Source: Microbacterium sulfonylureivorans
GTDB lineage: Bacteria > Actinomycetota > Actinomycetes > Actinomycetales > Microbacteriaceae
Direction of reading: 5' to 3'
NCBI RefSeq assembly: GCF_003999995.1
Contig: NZ_RJAD01000003.1
Coordinates: 1 to 64,000, forward strand
DNA length: 64,000 nucleotides
Every line of letters begins with the position of its first letter. The first letter of the stretch is position 1. The position numbers were made by a program, and so were the translations under genes. Below, one piece after another: positions 28,790 through 37,240 of the stretch. A model generated the notes under the pieces. That model was not told the DNA's origin. It saw nothing but the letters and a program-made list of their open reading frames with translations, and ran no database searches.

Positions 28790-29658
28790 ACCGCGCCACG
28801 ATCGACCGTGTCGTCGCCGCCGCCCTCGAAGAGGACGCTCCGTGGGGCGACCTCACCAGCGAGTACCTCATCGTCGAGACGGCCTCTGCTCGGGCCGACC
28901 TCGTCGCCCGAGAGCGCGGCGTCTTCAGCGGGGGCGAGGTGTTCGCCGCGGCGTTCCGGCTCACCGATCCGCGCATCGAGGTGCAGCTCGTGGTCGAAGA
29001 CGGCGAGTGGTTCGAGCCCGGCGCCGTGCTCGCCGTCGTCACCGGCCCCGCGCGCGGCGTGCTCACCGCAGAGCGCGTCGGACTCAACTTCGTGCAGCGG
29101 ATGTCGGGCACGGCGACCCTGACCGGACAGTATGTCGCCGAGGTCGTCCACACGAAGGCCCGCATCGCCGACACCCGCAAGACCACCCCCGGCCTGCGCG
29201 CCTTCGAGCGCAAGGCCGTGCGCGACGGTGGCGGGCGAAACCACCGCCACTCGCTCTCCGACGCGGTCATGGCCAAGGACAACCACCTCGCGGTGCTCAC
29301 CCGGAGCGCGATCGACGGCGGCTGGGTCGCCACGCTCACCGACGCCCTGCGCGCCGCGAAGAACCGGCTCCCCCACACCGCGCACGTCGAGGTCGAAGTC
29401 GATCGGCTCGAGCAGATCGAGCCCGTCCTCGCCGCCGGCATCGGCACGATCATGCTCGACAACTTCTCGCTCGACGAGCTGCGCGCCGGCGTCGCCCAGG
29501 TAGCCGGTCGCGCGACGGTCGAAGCATCGGGCGGTGTCTCGCTCGAGACGGTGCGGGCGATCGCCGAGACCGGTGTCGACGTGATCTCCGTCGGCGCCCT
29601 CACGCACTCGGCGCGCGCGCTCGACCTCGGCCTCGACGTGCGCATCGACGCCCCCTGA
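28783..29658 (+). CDS. nadC: Nicotinate-nucleotide pyrophosphorylase (carboxylating)
   Basis: Quinolinate phosphoribosyltransferase: makes nicotinate mononucleotide from quinolinate and PRPP. 291 residues. Conserved segments are EDAPWGDLTSE, LNFVQRMSGTATLT near residue 105, ADTRKTTPGLRAFERKAVRDGGG near 130-155, HVEVEVDRLEQ and GGVSLETVRAIAETGVDVIS. Its start overlaps the end of nadB by 7 bp. Confidence 0.96.
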   Translation: MLNRATIDRVVAAALEEDAPWGDLTSEYLIVETASARADLVARERGVFSGGEVFAAAFRLTDPRIEVQLVVEDGEWFEPGAVLAVVTGPARGVLTAERVGLNFVQRMSGTATLTGQYVAEVVHTKARIADTRKTTPGLRAFERKAVRDGGGRNHRHSLSDAVMAKDNHLAVLTRSAIDGGWVATLTDALRAAKNRLPHTAHVEVEVDRLEQIEPVLAAGIGTIMLDNFSLDELRAGVAQVAGRATVEASGGVSLETVRAIAETGVDVISVGALTHSARALDLGLDVRIDAP

Positions 29659-29668
29659 GGTCCGCGCC

Positions 29669-30835
29669 ATGAGCATGCTCTATCTCGACAACGCCGCCAC
29701 AACGCCGGTCCGCCCCGAGGTGCTCGAGGCGATGATGCCGTTCCTCACGCAGTGGTTCGGCAACCCGTCGAGCCACCACACCGTGGGCGAGGCCGCCGCC
29801 GATGCGCTGGCCGACGCGCGCTCGCGCGTCGCCCGGGTGCTCGGGATGCGGCCGGGCGACATCGTGTTCACGTCGGGTGGGACGGAGGCGAACAACCTCG
29901 CGGTGAAGGGCATCTCGATCGCGGCCGCTCTGAACACGGGTCGTCGCCACGTCGTGACGACCCCGATCGAGCACGAGTCGATCCTCGAGTCCGTCGCCTA
30001 CCTCGAGCGCGTCCACGGCTTCGACGTCACGCTCCTGCCGGTCGACCACGTCGGGCGGGTGGACCCGGATGCCGCGGCCGCCGCACTGCGGCCCGCCGGG
30101 GAGGGCGGCGGCACGGCGCTCCTGAGCATCGGCTACGCGAACAACGAGGTCGGCACCGTGCAGGACGTCGCCGCGATCGCCGCCGCCGGCCGCGCGCACG
30201 GGGTTCCGGTGCACGTCGACGCCGTCCAGGCCGCCGGATGGCTGCCGCTCTCGGCCGCCGCCCTCGGCGTCGACGCGATCTCGCTGGCCGGCCACAAGGT
30301 CGGCGCTCCCAAAGGCACGGGCGTGCTCGGCGTGCGCGGGCGCATCCCCCTCGAGCCCCTCCTGCATGGCGGAGGCCAGGAGCGAGGCCGCCGCAGCGGC
30401 ACGGAGGACGTCGCCGGCGCCGTCGGACTCGCCACCGCGCTCGAGCTCGCCGAGACCGACCGGGCCGAGGCATCCGTCCGCGTGAGCGCCATCCGCGACC
30501 GGTTCGTCGCCCGAGTCCTCACCACCGTGCCGTCCGCCGAGCTCACCGGCGACCCGGTGCAGCGCCTGCCCGGAACGGCGAGCTTCACGTTCGCCGGCAC
30601 GAGCGGCGAGGCCGTGCTGCTCGAGCTCGAGCGGCGCGGTGTCGTCTCGTCGAGCGGATCGGCGTGCGCGGCGGGCAGCGACGAGCCCTCGCACGTCCTG
30701 GTCGCGATGGGCATCGCCCCCGAGGTCGCGCAGACGGCGGTGCGGTTCACCTTCCCGCACTGGCTGCGCCAGCCGCTGGATGCCGTGGCCGACGCGGTCG
30801 CGGAGTCGGTGGCGGCCGTAGGATCGGGCGGGTGA
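29669..30835 (+). CDS. Cysteine desulfurase (NifS/IscS family) of the nad operon
   Basis: PLP enzyme that takes sulfur from cysteine, most likely to build the 4Fe-4S cluster of NadA encoded in the same operon (the NadS idea, inferred from context). In 388 residues it shows YLDNAATTPVRPEV, TSGGTEANN, the PLP lysine in SLAGHKVGAPKGTG (about residue 205), and the persulfide cysteine in SSGSACAAGSDEPSHV (about residue 330). It begins 10 bp after nadC and overlaps the glycosyltransferase gene by 4 bp. Confidence 0.93.
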   Translation: MSMLYLDNAATTPVRPEVLEAMMPFLTQWFGNPSSHHTVGEAAADALADARSRVARVLGMRPGDIVFTSGGTEANNLAVKGISIAAALNTGRRHVVTTPIEHESILESVAYLERVHGFDVTLLPVDHVGRVDPDAAAAALRPAGEGGGTALLSIGYANNEVGTVQDVAAIAAAGRAHGVPVHVDAVQAAGWLPLSAAALGVDAISLAGHKVGAPKGTGVLGVRGRIPLEPLLHGGGQERGRRSGTEDVAGAVGLATALELAETDRAEASVRVSAIRDRFVARVLTTVPSAELTGDPVQRLPGTASFTFAGTSGEAVLLELERRGVVSSSGSACAAGSDEPSHVLVAMGIAPEVAQTAVRFTFPHWLRQPLDAVADAVAESVAAVGSGG

Positions 30836-31803
30836 CCTCGCCGCCCGCACCCGTCGTGACCGTCATCGTCCCCGGGTTCGACGTGGCGGACTTCGCCGAG
30901 GAGGCGATCGACTCGCTCCGCGCACAGACCCTGGCGGACTGGGTGGCTGTGCTCGTCGACGACGCCTCGGCCGACCGCACCGGTGAGATCTTCGACGCCG
31001 CGGCTGGCGCCGATCCGCGATTCCGGGTCGTCCACCACCGTGCGCAGGGCGGCCTCAGCGCGGCCCGCAACACCGGGCTCGACCTCGTCGATACGCCGCT
31101 GGTCGCCTTCCTCGACGCCGACGACCGCTACACGCCGCGCGCCCTCGAGCTGCTCGTCGGAGCCGTCACCGCAAGCGGGAGCGACTTCGCACTCGGCGCG
31201 TACGTCCGGCTGCGACCAGACACCACCGGCGGCTACACGCCCGGACACGTGCAGCCGTGGGTCACGGCGGCGACCGACCCCGCGCGCAGCCGCACCACAC
31301 TCGACGCCCACCCGGATGCCTCCGGAAACATCGTCGCGTGGTCGAAGGTCAGCCGCATGGACCTGTGGCGCCGCGCCGGCCTTCGCTTCCCGGAGGGCAA
31401 GGCGTACGAGGACCAGATCCTCGCGCAGCAGATGTACTCCCGGGCGCGCGCGTTCGATGTGATCCCCGACGTCGTCGTGGAGTGGCGCGAGCGCGCGGAC
31501 GGCTCGTCGATCACCCAGCACAAGGGCGAGCTCCCGGTGATGCGCGACTACCTCGAGGCGCTTGCGGGCGGGATCGCGGTGCTGGATGCTGCGGGCCAGC
31601 CGCGGGCCGCGGCATCCCGGGTCCGTCTCATCCTGTCGATGGACCTGCCCCCGCTGGTGCAGCTCGCCGTCGACCACCACGACGAGGCGTACCGTCGCGA
31701 GCTCGGTGCGTTCACGCGTGACCTGTGGGCCCGCACCGGCGACACGCCTCCGGCGCTCGACGAAACCGTCGCGGCCGCCCTGGCCGCGGCCCGCCTCTGG
31801 TAG
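30832..31803 (+). CDS. Family 2 glycosyltransferase
   Basis: A GT-A fold transferase using a nucleotide sugar. In 323 residues the N-terminal half shows VTVIVPGFDVADFAEEAIDS, VDDASADRTGEI and the metal-binding FLDADDRYTP near residue 100. No membrane helix is seen, so the protein is cytoplasmic. Acceptor and sugar are unknown. The GTG start overlaps the cysteine desulfurase stop as GTGA, so it is the last gene of the nad operon by position, although the biochemical link is unclear. A longer frame upstream is the shadow of the desulfurase gene. Confidence 0.85.
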   Translation: MTSPPAPVVTVIVPGFDVADFAEEAIDSLRAQTLADWVAVLVDDASADRTGEIFDAAAGADPRFRVVHHRAQGGLSAARNTGLDLVDTPLVAFLDADDRYTPRALELLVGAVTASGSDFALGAYVRLRPDTTGGYTPGHVQPWVTAATDPARSRTTLDAHPDASGNIVAWSKVSRMDLWRRAGLRFPEGKAYEDQILAQQMYSRARAFDVIPDVVVEWRERADGSSITQHKGELPVMRDYLEALAGGIAVLDAAGQPRAAASRVRLILSMDLPPLVQLAVDHHDEAYRRELGAFTRDLWARTGDTPPALDETVAAALAAARLW

Positions 31804-31835
31804 CGACCGGCGCGAGCCGAGACGGGCGAACCCGC

Positions 31836-33869
31836 TCAGGCGTCGGGAAGGCGCGGGGCCCCGGGCACCTCGGGCGTCGGCACCCACGACACGGCGGGAG
31901 CGGGGGCGATCGCCACCGGCAGCCCGGCGTCGACCGGGGGACGGTCAGCACGGCGATCGGGGTGGTCGGTCGGCCGGCCGGACTCCTCGGCCTCGAGGAT
32001 CCGCGAGGCCGCGAGCTGCTGCGCCGCGAGCTCGGCGTACAGCCCGCCCTGCTCGATGAGCTCCGCGTGCGTGCCCGACTCCACGATGCGCCCCGCCTCG
32101 ATGACGTGGATCACGTCGGCGGCGATGACGGTCGACAGGCGATGGGCGATCGAGAGCGTGGTCCGGCCCCGGGCCGCGGCGTCGAGCGCCTCCTGCACGA
32201 CGCGCTCCGAGACGGTGTCGAGAGCAGAGGTCGCCTCGTCGAGCAGGAGCACCGGCGGGTCCTTCAGCAGGACCCGGGCGATGGCGATGCGCTGCTTCTC
32301 GCCGCCGGACAGGCGGTAGCCGCGCTCGCCGACCACGGTGTCGTATCCATGCTCGAAGCCCTCGATGATGTGATGGATGTTCGCCGCGCGGCAGGCGACC
32401 TCGAGCTCGTCGTCCGTCGCTTCGGGCTTGGCGTAGCGGAGGTTCTCGCGGATGGTCGCGTGGAACAGGTACGTCTCCTGCGACACGATCCCGACCTGGT
32501 CGATGATCGACTCCTGGGTGAGCCGACGCACGTCCTCACCGGCGAACAGCACCTCTCCCCCGGATGCCTCGTACATCCGCGGCGTCAGATACAGAACGGT
32601 CGTCTTCCCGGCGCCGGACGGCCCCACGAACGCGACGTGCTGGCCCGGCTCGGCCGTGAAGGTCACGCCCTGGAGGGTCGGACGCGCGTCCGGCGCGGCA
32701 TCCGGATACCGGAACACCACGTCGCGGAACTCGATGCGGCCGAGCGGCCCCGGCGCACGCTCCACCGTGATCGCGTCGGCGGCGTCTCGGATCGCGGGCT
32801 CGAGGTCGAGGTACTCGAAGATGCGCGCGAACAGCGCCGCCGAGGTCTGCAGGTCGAGGGTCACCCGCATGAGTCCCATGAGGGGCATGAGCAGCCGCGC
32901 CTGGACCGTGGTGAACGCCACCACCGTGCCCGCCGTGATCACGACCTCGCCGCCGGTGATGAAGTAGCCCGACACCAGGTAGATGACCGCGGGCACGCTC
33001 GCCATCAGCACCTGGACGACCGCGAAGAAGCCCTGCCCGCTCATCGCCCGCCGCACCTGGAGCCTCACCTGGTTGCGGTTCTCGTCGGCGTAGCGGGCCG
33101 ACTCGGCCCGCTGCCGGTTGAACGACTTGGACAGCAGGATGCCCGACACGCTCAGCGTCTCCTGGGTGATCGCGGTGAGCTCGGAGAGCGACTCCTGCGT
33201 CTCGCCCGCGATGCGCGCTCGCACCTGACCGACACGACGCTGCACGATCACGAGGATGGGCATCAGCACCACGGCGATGATGGTGAGCCGCCAGTCGATG
33301 ATGATCATCGCGATGAGCGATGCGATCACGGTCACGACGTTGCCCAGGATGCTCGTGAACGTGTTCGTGAGCACGCCCGAGACGCCGCCCACGTCGTTCT
33401 GGAGGCGCGACTGGATGACGCCGGTCTTCGTCCGCGTGAAGAACCCGAGCTCCATCGCCTGCAGGTGGTCGAACAGCTTCACGCGCAGATCGCCCGTGAC
33501 CTTGTTCCCGATCGTCGAGGTGAACCACGTCTGCAGCACTCCGAGTCCGGCCGAGACGAGGAAGAGCGCGATCATCACCGCGACGAGGCGCCACAGCAGC
33601 GGCATGTCCGGCGGCGAGCCGTCGACCGGGAACAGGGCGTCGTCGAAGATGCGCTGGACGATCAGCGGCGGGATCACGGCGATGGCCGCGCCGACGATCA
33701 CGAGGACGCCGGTGATCGCGAGCGGCCAGGCGTACGGACGGAAGAGCGCCACGACCCGCTGACCGAGATGGGGGATCCGCGGGGCTGCCGCGTTGAGCTT
33801 CTTCTGCGTCTCGATGTCGACCCCGCGGAAGCCGGGATGGCCCCCGCCTCCCCCGCCCCCACCGCGCAT
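31836..33869 (-). CDS. ABC transporter with fused membrane and ATPase domains (MsbA-like exporter)
   Basis: Half-size exporter that works as a dimer. 677 residues. A glycine run (residues 3-10) is followed by six membrane helices from about 55 to 365 and an ATPase domain from about 390 with GPSGAGKTT, a Q-loop IVSQETYLFH, signature LSGGEKQR and Walker B LLLDEATSALD. A proline/alanine-rich tail of about 60 residues extends past the ATPase. ATG at 33869 was chosen; GTG at 33875 is also possible. A CAGG sequence precedes both. The substrate cannot be told from sequence: drugs or lipids are typical. It is divergent from a small gene at 33925. Confidence 0.9.
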   Translation of the reverse strand: MRGGGGGGGGHPGFRGVDIETQKKLNAAAPRIPHLGQRVVALFRPYAWPLAITGVLVIVGAAIAVIPPLIVQRIFDDALFPVDGSPPDMPLLWRLVAVMIALFLVSAGLGVLQTWFTSTIGNKVTGDLRVKLFDHLQAMELGFFTRTKTGVIQSRLQNDVGGVSGVLTNTFTSILGNVVTVIASLIAMIIIDWRLTIIAVVLMPILVIVQRRVGQVRARIAGETQESLSELTAITQETLSVSGILLSKSFNRQRAESARYADENRNQVRLQVRRAMSGQGFFAVVQVLMASVPAVIYLVSGYFITGGEVVITAGTVVAFTTVQARLLMPLMGLMRVTLDLQTSAALFARIFEYLDLEPAIRDAADAITVERAPGPLGRIEFRDVVFRYPDAAPDARPTLQGVTFTAEPGQHVAFVGPSGAGKTTVLYLTPRMYEASGGEVLFAGEDVRRLTQESIIDQVGIVSQETYLFHATIRENLRYAKPEATDDELEVACRAANIHHIIEGFEHGYDTVVGERGYRLSGGEKQRIAIARVLLKDPPVLLLDEATSALDTVSERVVQEALDAAARGRTTLSIAHRLSTVIAADVIHVIEAGRIVESGTHAELIEQGGLYAELAAQQLAASRILEAEESGRPTDHPDRRADRPPVDAGLPVAIAPAPAVSWVPTPEVPGAPRLPDA

Positions 33870-33911
33870 GCTCACCCTGTTCAGCCTACTGACGGGTTTC
33901 CTCGCGACGGC

Positions 33912-33917
33912 TAGGCT
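33912..33917 (+). promoter_or_regulatory. -10 box (TAGGCT), leaderless type
   Basis: TAGGCT lies 7 nt before the ATG of the 70-residue protein gene at 33925. Confidence 0.45.
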
Positions 33918-33924
33918 TGACGGC

Positions 33925-34137
33925 ATGGCCTCCACCCCCGACACCCCGAAGCACGACGGCTCCGATCTGGCTGCGCTTCGCGAGGAGATCGACGCACTCC
34001 AGGCGATCCCCGAGGAAGAGCTGCTGAACCCGCTCCCCTCCGCTGTCGAGGAGCGCGAGCCCACGCCTCACGCGACCGACGCGATCGGCTCCGAGAAGTG
34101 GGACCGGCCGGCGTCCGAGGAGACGCTCGAGAACTGA
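33925..34137 (+). CDS. Small acidic protein of unknown function
   Basis: 70 residues, very acidic and polar, with a short predicted helix LAALREEIDALQAIPEEELL (about residues 15-34). No cysteine or known motif is present and I do not recognise a family. Clean codon use and a TAGGCT box 7 nt before the ATG support a real leaderless gene. It is divergent from the ABC exporter with 55 bp between starts. Confidence 0.65.
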   Translation: MASTPDTPKHDGSDLAALREEIDALQAIPEEELLNPLPSAVEEREPTPHATDAIGSEKWDRPASEETLEN

Positions 34138-34218
34138 GCGCCTCCGCGCATCGCATCACATCGGCGGGAGCGAATCCGGCTCGATCGGGAATGTCGTGTC
34201 GGAGCCCGAAGTTATCCT

Positions 34219-34298
34219 GATGGCTTGCCATCTCAGGGTGGCCGACTCTCGCCATCTCCGAATGGCTGACCCCTGCCATCTCCGGGTGGCCGACCATT
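34219..34298. repeat. 24-bp tandem repeat array with inverted hexamers, upstream of the MFS exporter
   Basis: Three head-to-tail copies of a 24-bp unit begin at 34227, 34251 and 34275, each starting GCCATCTC and containing TGGC 10-12 bp later. A further half-site precedes them, giving GATGGC-TT-GCCATC at 34219-34232. Each unit can also fold as a small hairpin (GCCATC/GGTGGC). A TATCCT box at 34212-34217 puts the array around the transcription start and leader of the exporter gene. An operator cluster for a dimeric repressor is the likeliest role. Confidence 0.75.
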
Positions 34299-34326
34299 GC
34301 CCGCCGAGCTCCTGAGGAGACGACCC

Positions 34327-35844
34327 ATGGCCGCCACCGACATCCGCCCCGGAACCGGGAGCATCCGCGTTCCCGCGGCTTCCGCTCCCGTCCTCGGCCG
34401 CGAAGAGAGCCGGGTCATCTGGCTGCTCCTCGGAGCCGCCTTCGTCGCGATCCTGAACGAGACGACGATGGGCGTGGCGATCCCGCACCTCATCACCGAC
34501 CTCGGCATCACCGCCCTCGCCGCGCAGTGGCTGACGACCGCGTTCATGCTGACGATGGCCGTCGTGATCCCGATCACCGGCTTCCTGCTGCGCCGGTTCA
34601 CCACCCGGCAGATGTTCATCGCCGCGATGGGCCTGTTCTCGGTCGGCACGCTGATCGCCTTCCTGTCGCCGGGGTTCCCGATGCTCCTCGTCGCGCGCGT
34701 CGTGCAGGCAACGGGCACGGCGATCATGATGCCGCTGCTCATGACCACGATCATGACCGTCGTCCCTGCCGCCATCCGCGGTCGCATGATGGGACGCGTC
34801 AGCATCGTGATCTCGCTCGCCCCGGCGATCGGCCCGACGCTCGCCGGCGCTCTGCTCGACACCGTCGGATGGCGCTGGATCTTCGGCATCGTGCTGCCGA
34901 TCGCCCTCGTGGCGCTCGCCGTCGGTGCGCGCTGGATCCACAACCTCGGCGAGACGACCCACGCGCCGATCGACGTCCTCTCGGTGGTCCTCTCTGCATT
35001 CGGCTTCGGCGGCCTGGTCTATGGGCTCAGCCAGCTGGGCGCGGGCGGGCACGGCACCGGCGCCGAGGCCGAGGCCGCAGACGCCCTCTCGCGCGTGTCG
35101 CTGATCGTGTCGCTCGCCGTCGGAGCCGTCGCCCTCGGACTGTTCGCCTGGCGGCAGGTGCTGCTGCAGCGCAACGACGACGCGCTGCTCGACCTGCGCG
35201 TCTTCCGCTCGGCGAACTTCTCCCTCTCGATCGGGCAGATGGCGCTGATGTCGATGGCCTTCTTCGGCGCGATCACGGTGCTGCCGCTGTACCTGCAGAA
35301 CGTCGTGGGCGTCTCGCCGCTCGACACCGGGCTCATCGTGCTCCCGGGTGCGCTGGCGATGGGCCTCGCCGGTCCGCTGATCGGCCGCGTCTACGACCGC
35401 TGGGGCACGCAGGTGCTGCTCGTCCCGGGCGCCGTGATCACCAGTGCGATGCTGTGGTTCTACACGACCTACACGCCCACGACCCCGGTGTGGGTCATCG
35501 CGATCGCCCACACGATCCTGTCCCTCGGTCTCGCGCTGTCCTTCACTCCTCTGTTCACCGCCTCGCTCGCCTCGCTCCAGCCGAAGTTCTACTCGTACGG
35601 CTCCGCCGTCGTCGGCACCGTCCAGCAGGTCGCCGGTGCCGCGGGCATCGCACTCATGTTCGGCGTCATGGCAGCCGCGTCGGCCGGGGCGACGGAGTCG
35701 GGCGCCGACGCCGTCACGGCAGGGGCCGCGGGCACGCATGCGGCGTTCCTCATCGCCGCGATCCTGTCGCTGCCGCTTCTCGTCGGGGCGTTCCTCATCC
35801 GCAAGCCCGCCGAGCAACCGATGGGCGCCGCGCCGGTTCACTGA
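34327..35844 (+). CDS. MFS multidrug exporter, DHA2 (EmrB/QacA) type
   Basis: Proton-driven exporter with 505 residues and about 14 membrane helices. Helix 1 region VIWLLLGAAFVAILNETTMGVAIP carries the start of the DHA2 pattern; motif C is seen in APAIGPTLAGALLDTVGWRWIF near residue 165. Substrates are unknown: organic cations, dyes or antibiotics are typical. GAGGAG lies 7 nt before ATG 34327. The repeat array just upstream suggests dedicated control, but no regulator gene is adjacent (the nearest, a MarR gene, is 4 kb away). It ends at a strong hairpin. Confidence 0.9.
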   Translation: MAATDIRPGTGSIRVPAASAPVLGREESRVIWLLLGAAFVAILNETTMGVAIPHLITDLGITALAAQWLTTAFMLTMAVVIPITGFLLRRFTTRQMFIAAMGLFSVGTLIAFLSPGFPMLLVARVVQATGTAIMMPLLMTTIMTVVPAAIRGRMMGRVSIVISLAPAIGPTLAGALLDTVGWRWIFGIVLPIALVALAVGARWIHNLGETTHAPIDVLSVVLSAFGFGGLVYGLSQLGAGGHGTGAEAEAADALSRVSLIVSLAVGAVALGLFAWRQVLLQRNDDALLDLRVFRSANFSLSIGQMALMSMAFFGAITVLPLYLQNVVGVSPLDTGLIVLPGALAMGLAGPLIGRVYDRWGTQVLLVPGAVITSAMLWFYTTYTPTTPVWVIAIAHTILSLGLALSFTPLFTASLASLQPKFYSYGSAVVGTVQQVAGAAGIALMFGVMAAASAGATESGADAVTAGAAGTHAAFLIAAILSLPLLVGAFLIRKPAEQPMGAAPVH

Positions 35845-35855
35845 CCCGTCGCCCC

Positions 35856-35891
35856 GGATGCCCCATCCCCTCGACGGGGGGTGGGGCATCC
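35856..35891 (+). terminator. Hairpin terminator of the MFS gene
   Basis: A 15-bp stem (GGATGCCCCATCCCC facing GGGGGTGGGGCATCC, one G-U pair) with a 5-nt loop, 12 nt after the stop. Its ends are a facing pair of the GGATGCC heptamer. Confidence 0.8.
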
Positions 35892-35935
35892 GCGATTGTT
35901 GAGGGTGTATCCGCCACCGACCCGGGGAGCATCCG

Positions 35936-36514
35936 ATGATCGTCCAGACCCCAGCCCTCGACGCGGCCACCGGCCACGTCGCCGACATGTACGACGGCGA
36001 CCTCCGCACCGACGGATTCGTGTACGCCCACACGCGGGCGATGGCCGTCGATCCCGAGGCGCACCAGGCGTTCGAGGCGCTGATCGGCGCGATCGTCCCC
36101 TCTATCGGCGTGCGCACGTACGAGCTCGCGACACTGGGCGCCGCGCGGGCGATCGGTTCGCCGCACTGCCTGCTCGCGCACGGCAGGAAGACGCTGCGCG
36201 CGGATCTGATGAACGAGGACCAGCTCGAGCGCGTCGGACGCGACTACACCGACGCCGGGCTGGACGAGGCCGACGTCGCGGTGATGGCGTTCGCCGAGAA
36301 GCTGTCCCGCGAGCCGCAGCGGATGACGGATGTCGACAGCCAGCGCCTGCGCGAGGTCGGATTCACCGACCGCCAGATCGTCGACATCACGTTGGCGGCC
36401 GCCGCGCGCAACTTCTTCAGCCGTGCTCTGCTGGCCCTGGCCGTGCCGGTGGACGACGTGCCGGGGCTCAGTCCCGCACTCGTCGATGCGCTGCTGTCAC
36501 CGCTCGATCGCTGA
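35936..36514 (+). CDS. AhpD-like (carboxymuconolactone decarboxylase family) peroxidase-related protein
   Basis: All-helical AhpD/CMD family protein of 192 residues. The AhpD centre is usually CxxC followed by H. Here it reads SPHCLLAHG near residue 80, so only the second cysteine is kept, as in the 'peroxidase-related' subgroup. FAEKLSREPQRMTDVD and a C-terminal helix NFFSRALLALAV complete the fold. A role in peroxide or hydroperoxide removal is inferred from the family only. GGGGAG precedes the ATG. It converges on a membrane protein gene 12 bp away. Confidence 0.78.
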   Translation: MIVQTPALDAATGHVADMYDGDLRTDGFVYAHTRAMAVDPEAHQAFEALIGAIVPSIGVRTYELATLGAARAIGSPHCLLAHGRKTLRADLMNEDQLERVGRDYTDAGLDEADVAVMAFAEKLSREPQRMTDVDSQRLREVGFTDRQIVDITLAAAARNFFSRALLALAVPVDDVPGLSPALVDALLSPLDR

Positions 36515-36526
36515 GACGGAGGCCGG

Positions 36527-37036
36527 TCAGTGGTGGATGACGGCCTTCAGCAGGATGAGCACTCCGCCGAAGGCAGCGGTCAGCAGCGCGCTCAGCAGAC
36601 GCGGCCACCAGTGGTCGCTCCAGCGGGCCACGGCGGTCCAGCCCAGGCCGCCGAGGATCACCGTGTTGACGATGAGTGCCGCCCAGATCGCGGTGTCGTC
36701 CTCGATGAGTCGTGTCGTGCCGAGCAGCAGCACCAGCAGCGGCGCGACAGCGGCGATCAGCATCCCCGACGACTGACGGGCGGAGGACGCGAGACTGGCC
36801 CGCAGTCCGGCGTGGCCGTCGGTCGCCGCGAGGCGGCCCAGCGTGCCGGCGTAGACGTGCGCGGCGTAGAACACGACCACCGTGACCGCGACCGTGAGCA
36901 ACGCGTTGATGGACGTACCGACCGCGCTGCCGCTGACGACGATCATGCCGGACACGAGGATGAGTCCGTAGATCGCCTCCTCCGACATGAGGACGCGGGC
37001 GACACGCGGAGTGATGTGGAGCTGATCGTCGGTCAT
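36527..37036 (-). CDS. Integral membrane protein of unknown function
   Basis: 169 residues with about five hydrophobic helices (near 21-40, 45-65, 92-110, 116-135 and 147-165). There is a soluble start MTDDQLHITPRVARVL and no catalytic motif. I do not recognise the family. The ATG at 37036 has GAGGA about 4 nt upstream. It is followed upstream, on the same strand, by the Cys-rich miniprotein gene 37 bp away. Confidence 0.65.
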   Translation of the reverse strand: MTDDQLHITPRVARVLMSEEAIYGLILVSGMIVVSGSAVGTSINALLTVAVTVVVFYAAHVYAGTLGRLAATDGHAGLRASLASSARQSSGMLIAAVAPLLVLLLGTTRLIEDDTAIWAALIVNTVILGGLGWTAVARWSDHWWPRLLSALLTAAFGGVLILLKAVIHH

Positions 37037-37072
37037 CGGATCCTCAGCGTCTCGCGCGCCGGCCGACGACGG

Positions 37073-37192
37073 TCAGTCGGTGCTGCAGCTGCCGCCGCCG
37101 CAGCAGGACCCGGCGGACTCGACGACGGCGAGGAGGTTCTTCTCGTCGGAGACGGGCTGGAGGGTCGGGGCGGGGAGCTGCGAAGAAGTCAT
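37073..37192 (-). CDS. Cys-rich miniprotein (CCGGGSC tail)
   Basis: A 39-residue frame: polar N-terminal part, a short helix DEKNLLAVVES, and a C terminus SCCGGGSCSTD with three cysteines in eight residues. The pattern suggests metal or iron-sulfur binding, or a thiol switch, but no family is known to me. A TAGCAT box (37200-37205) lies 7 nt before the ATG at 37192, so the gene is probably real and leaderless; an ATG at 37201 falls inside that box. It lies between a membrane protein gene and the Fpg/Nei gene. Confidence 0.6.
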   Translation of the reverse strand: MTSSQLPAPTLQPVSDEKNLLAVVESAGSCCGGGSCSTD

Positions 37193-37240
37193 GACGCCCA
37201 TGCTACCTGCGGCCACTCGGACCGAGGTCACGCGACGCCG

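Noticed and set aside
34140..34300. The 24-bp repeat array as a CRISPR array or coding repeat
   Set aside because: Units adjoin without spacers, so it is not CRISPR. A minus-strand frame would give repeated HPEMA-type peptides, but it has no start signal and overlaps the small gene at 33925.
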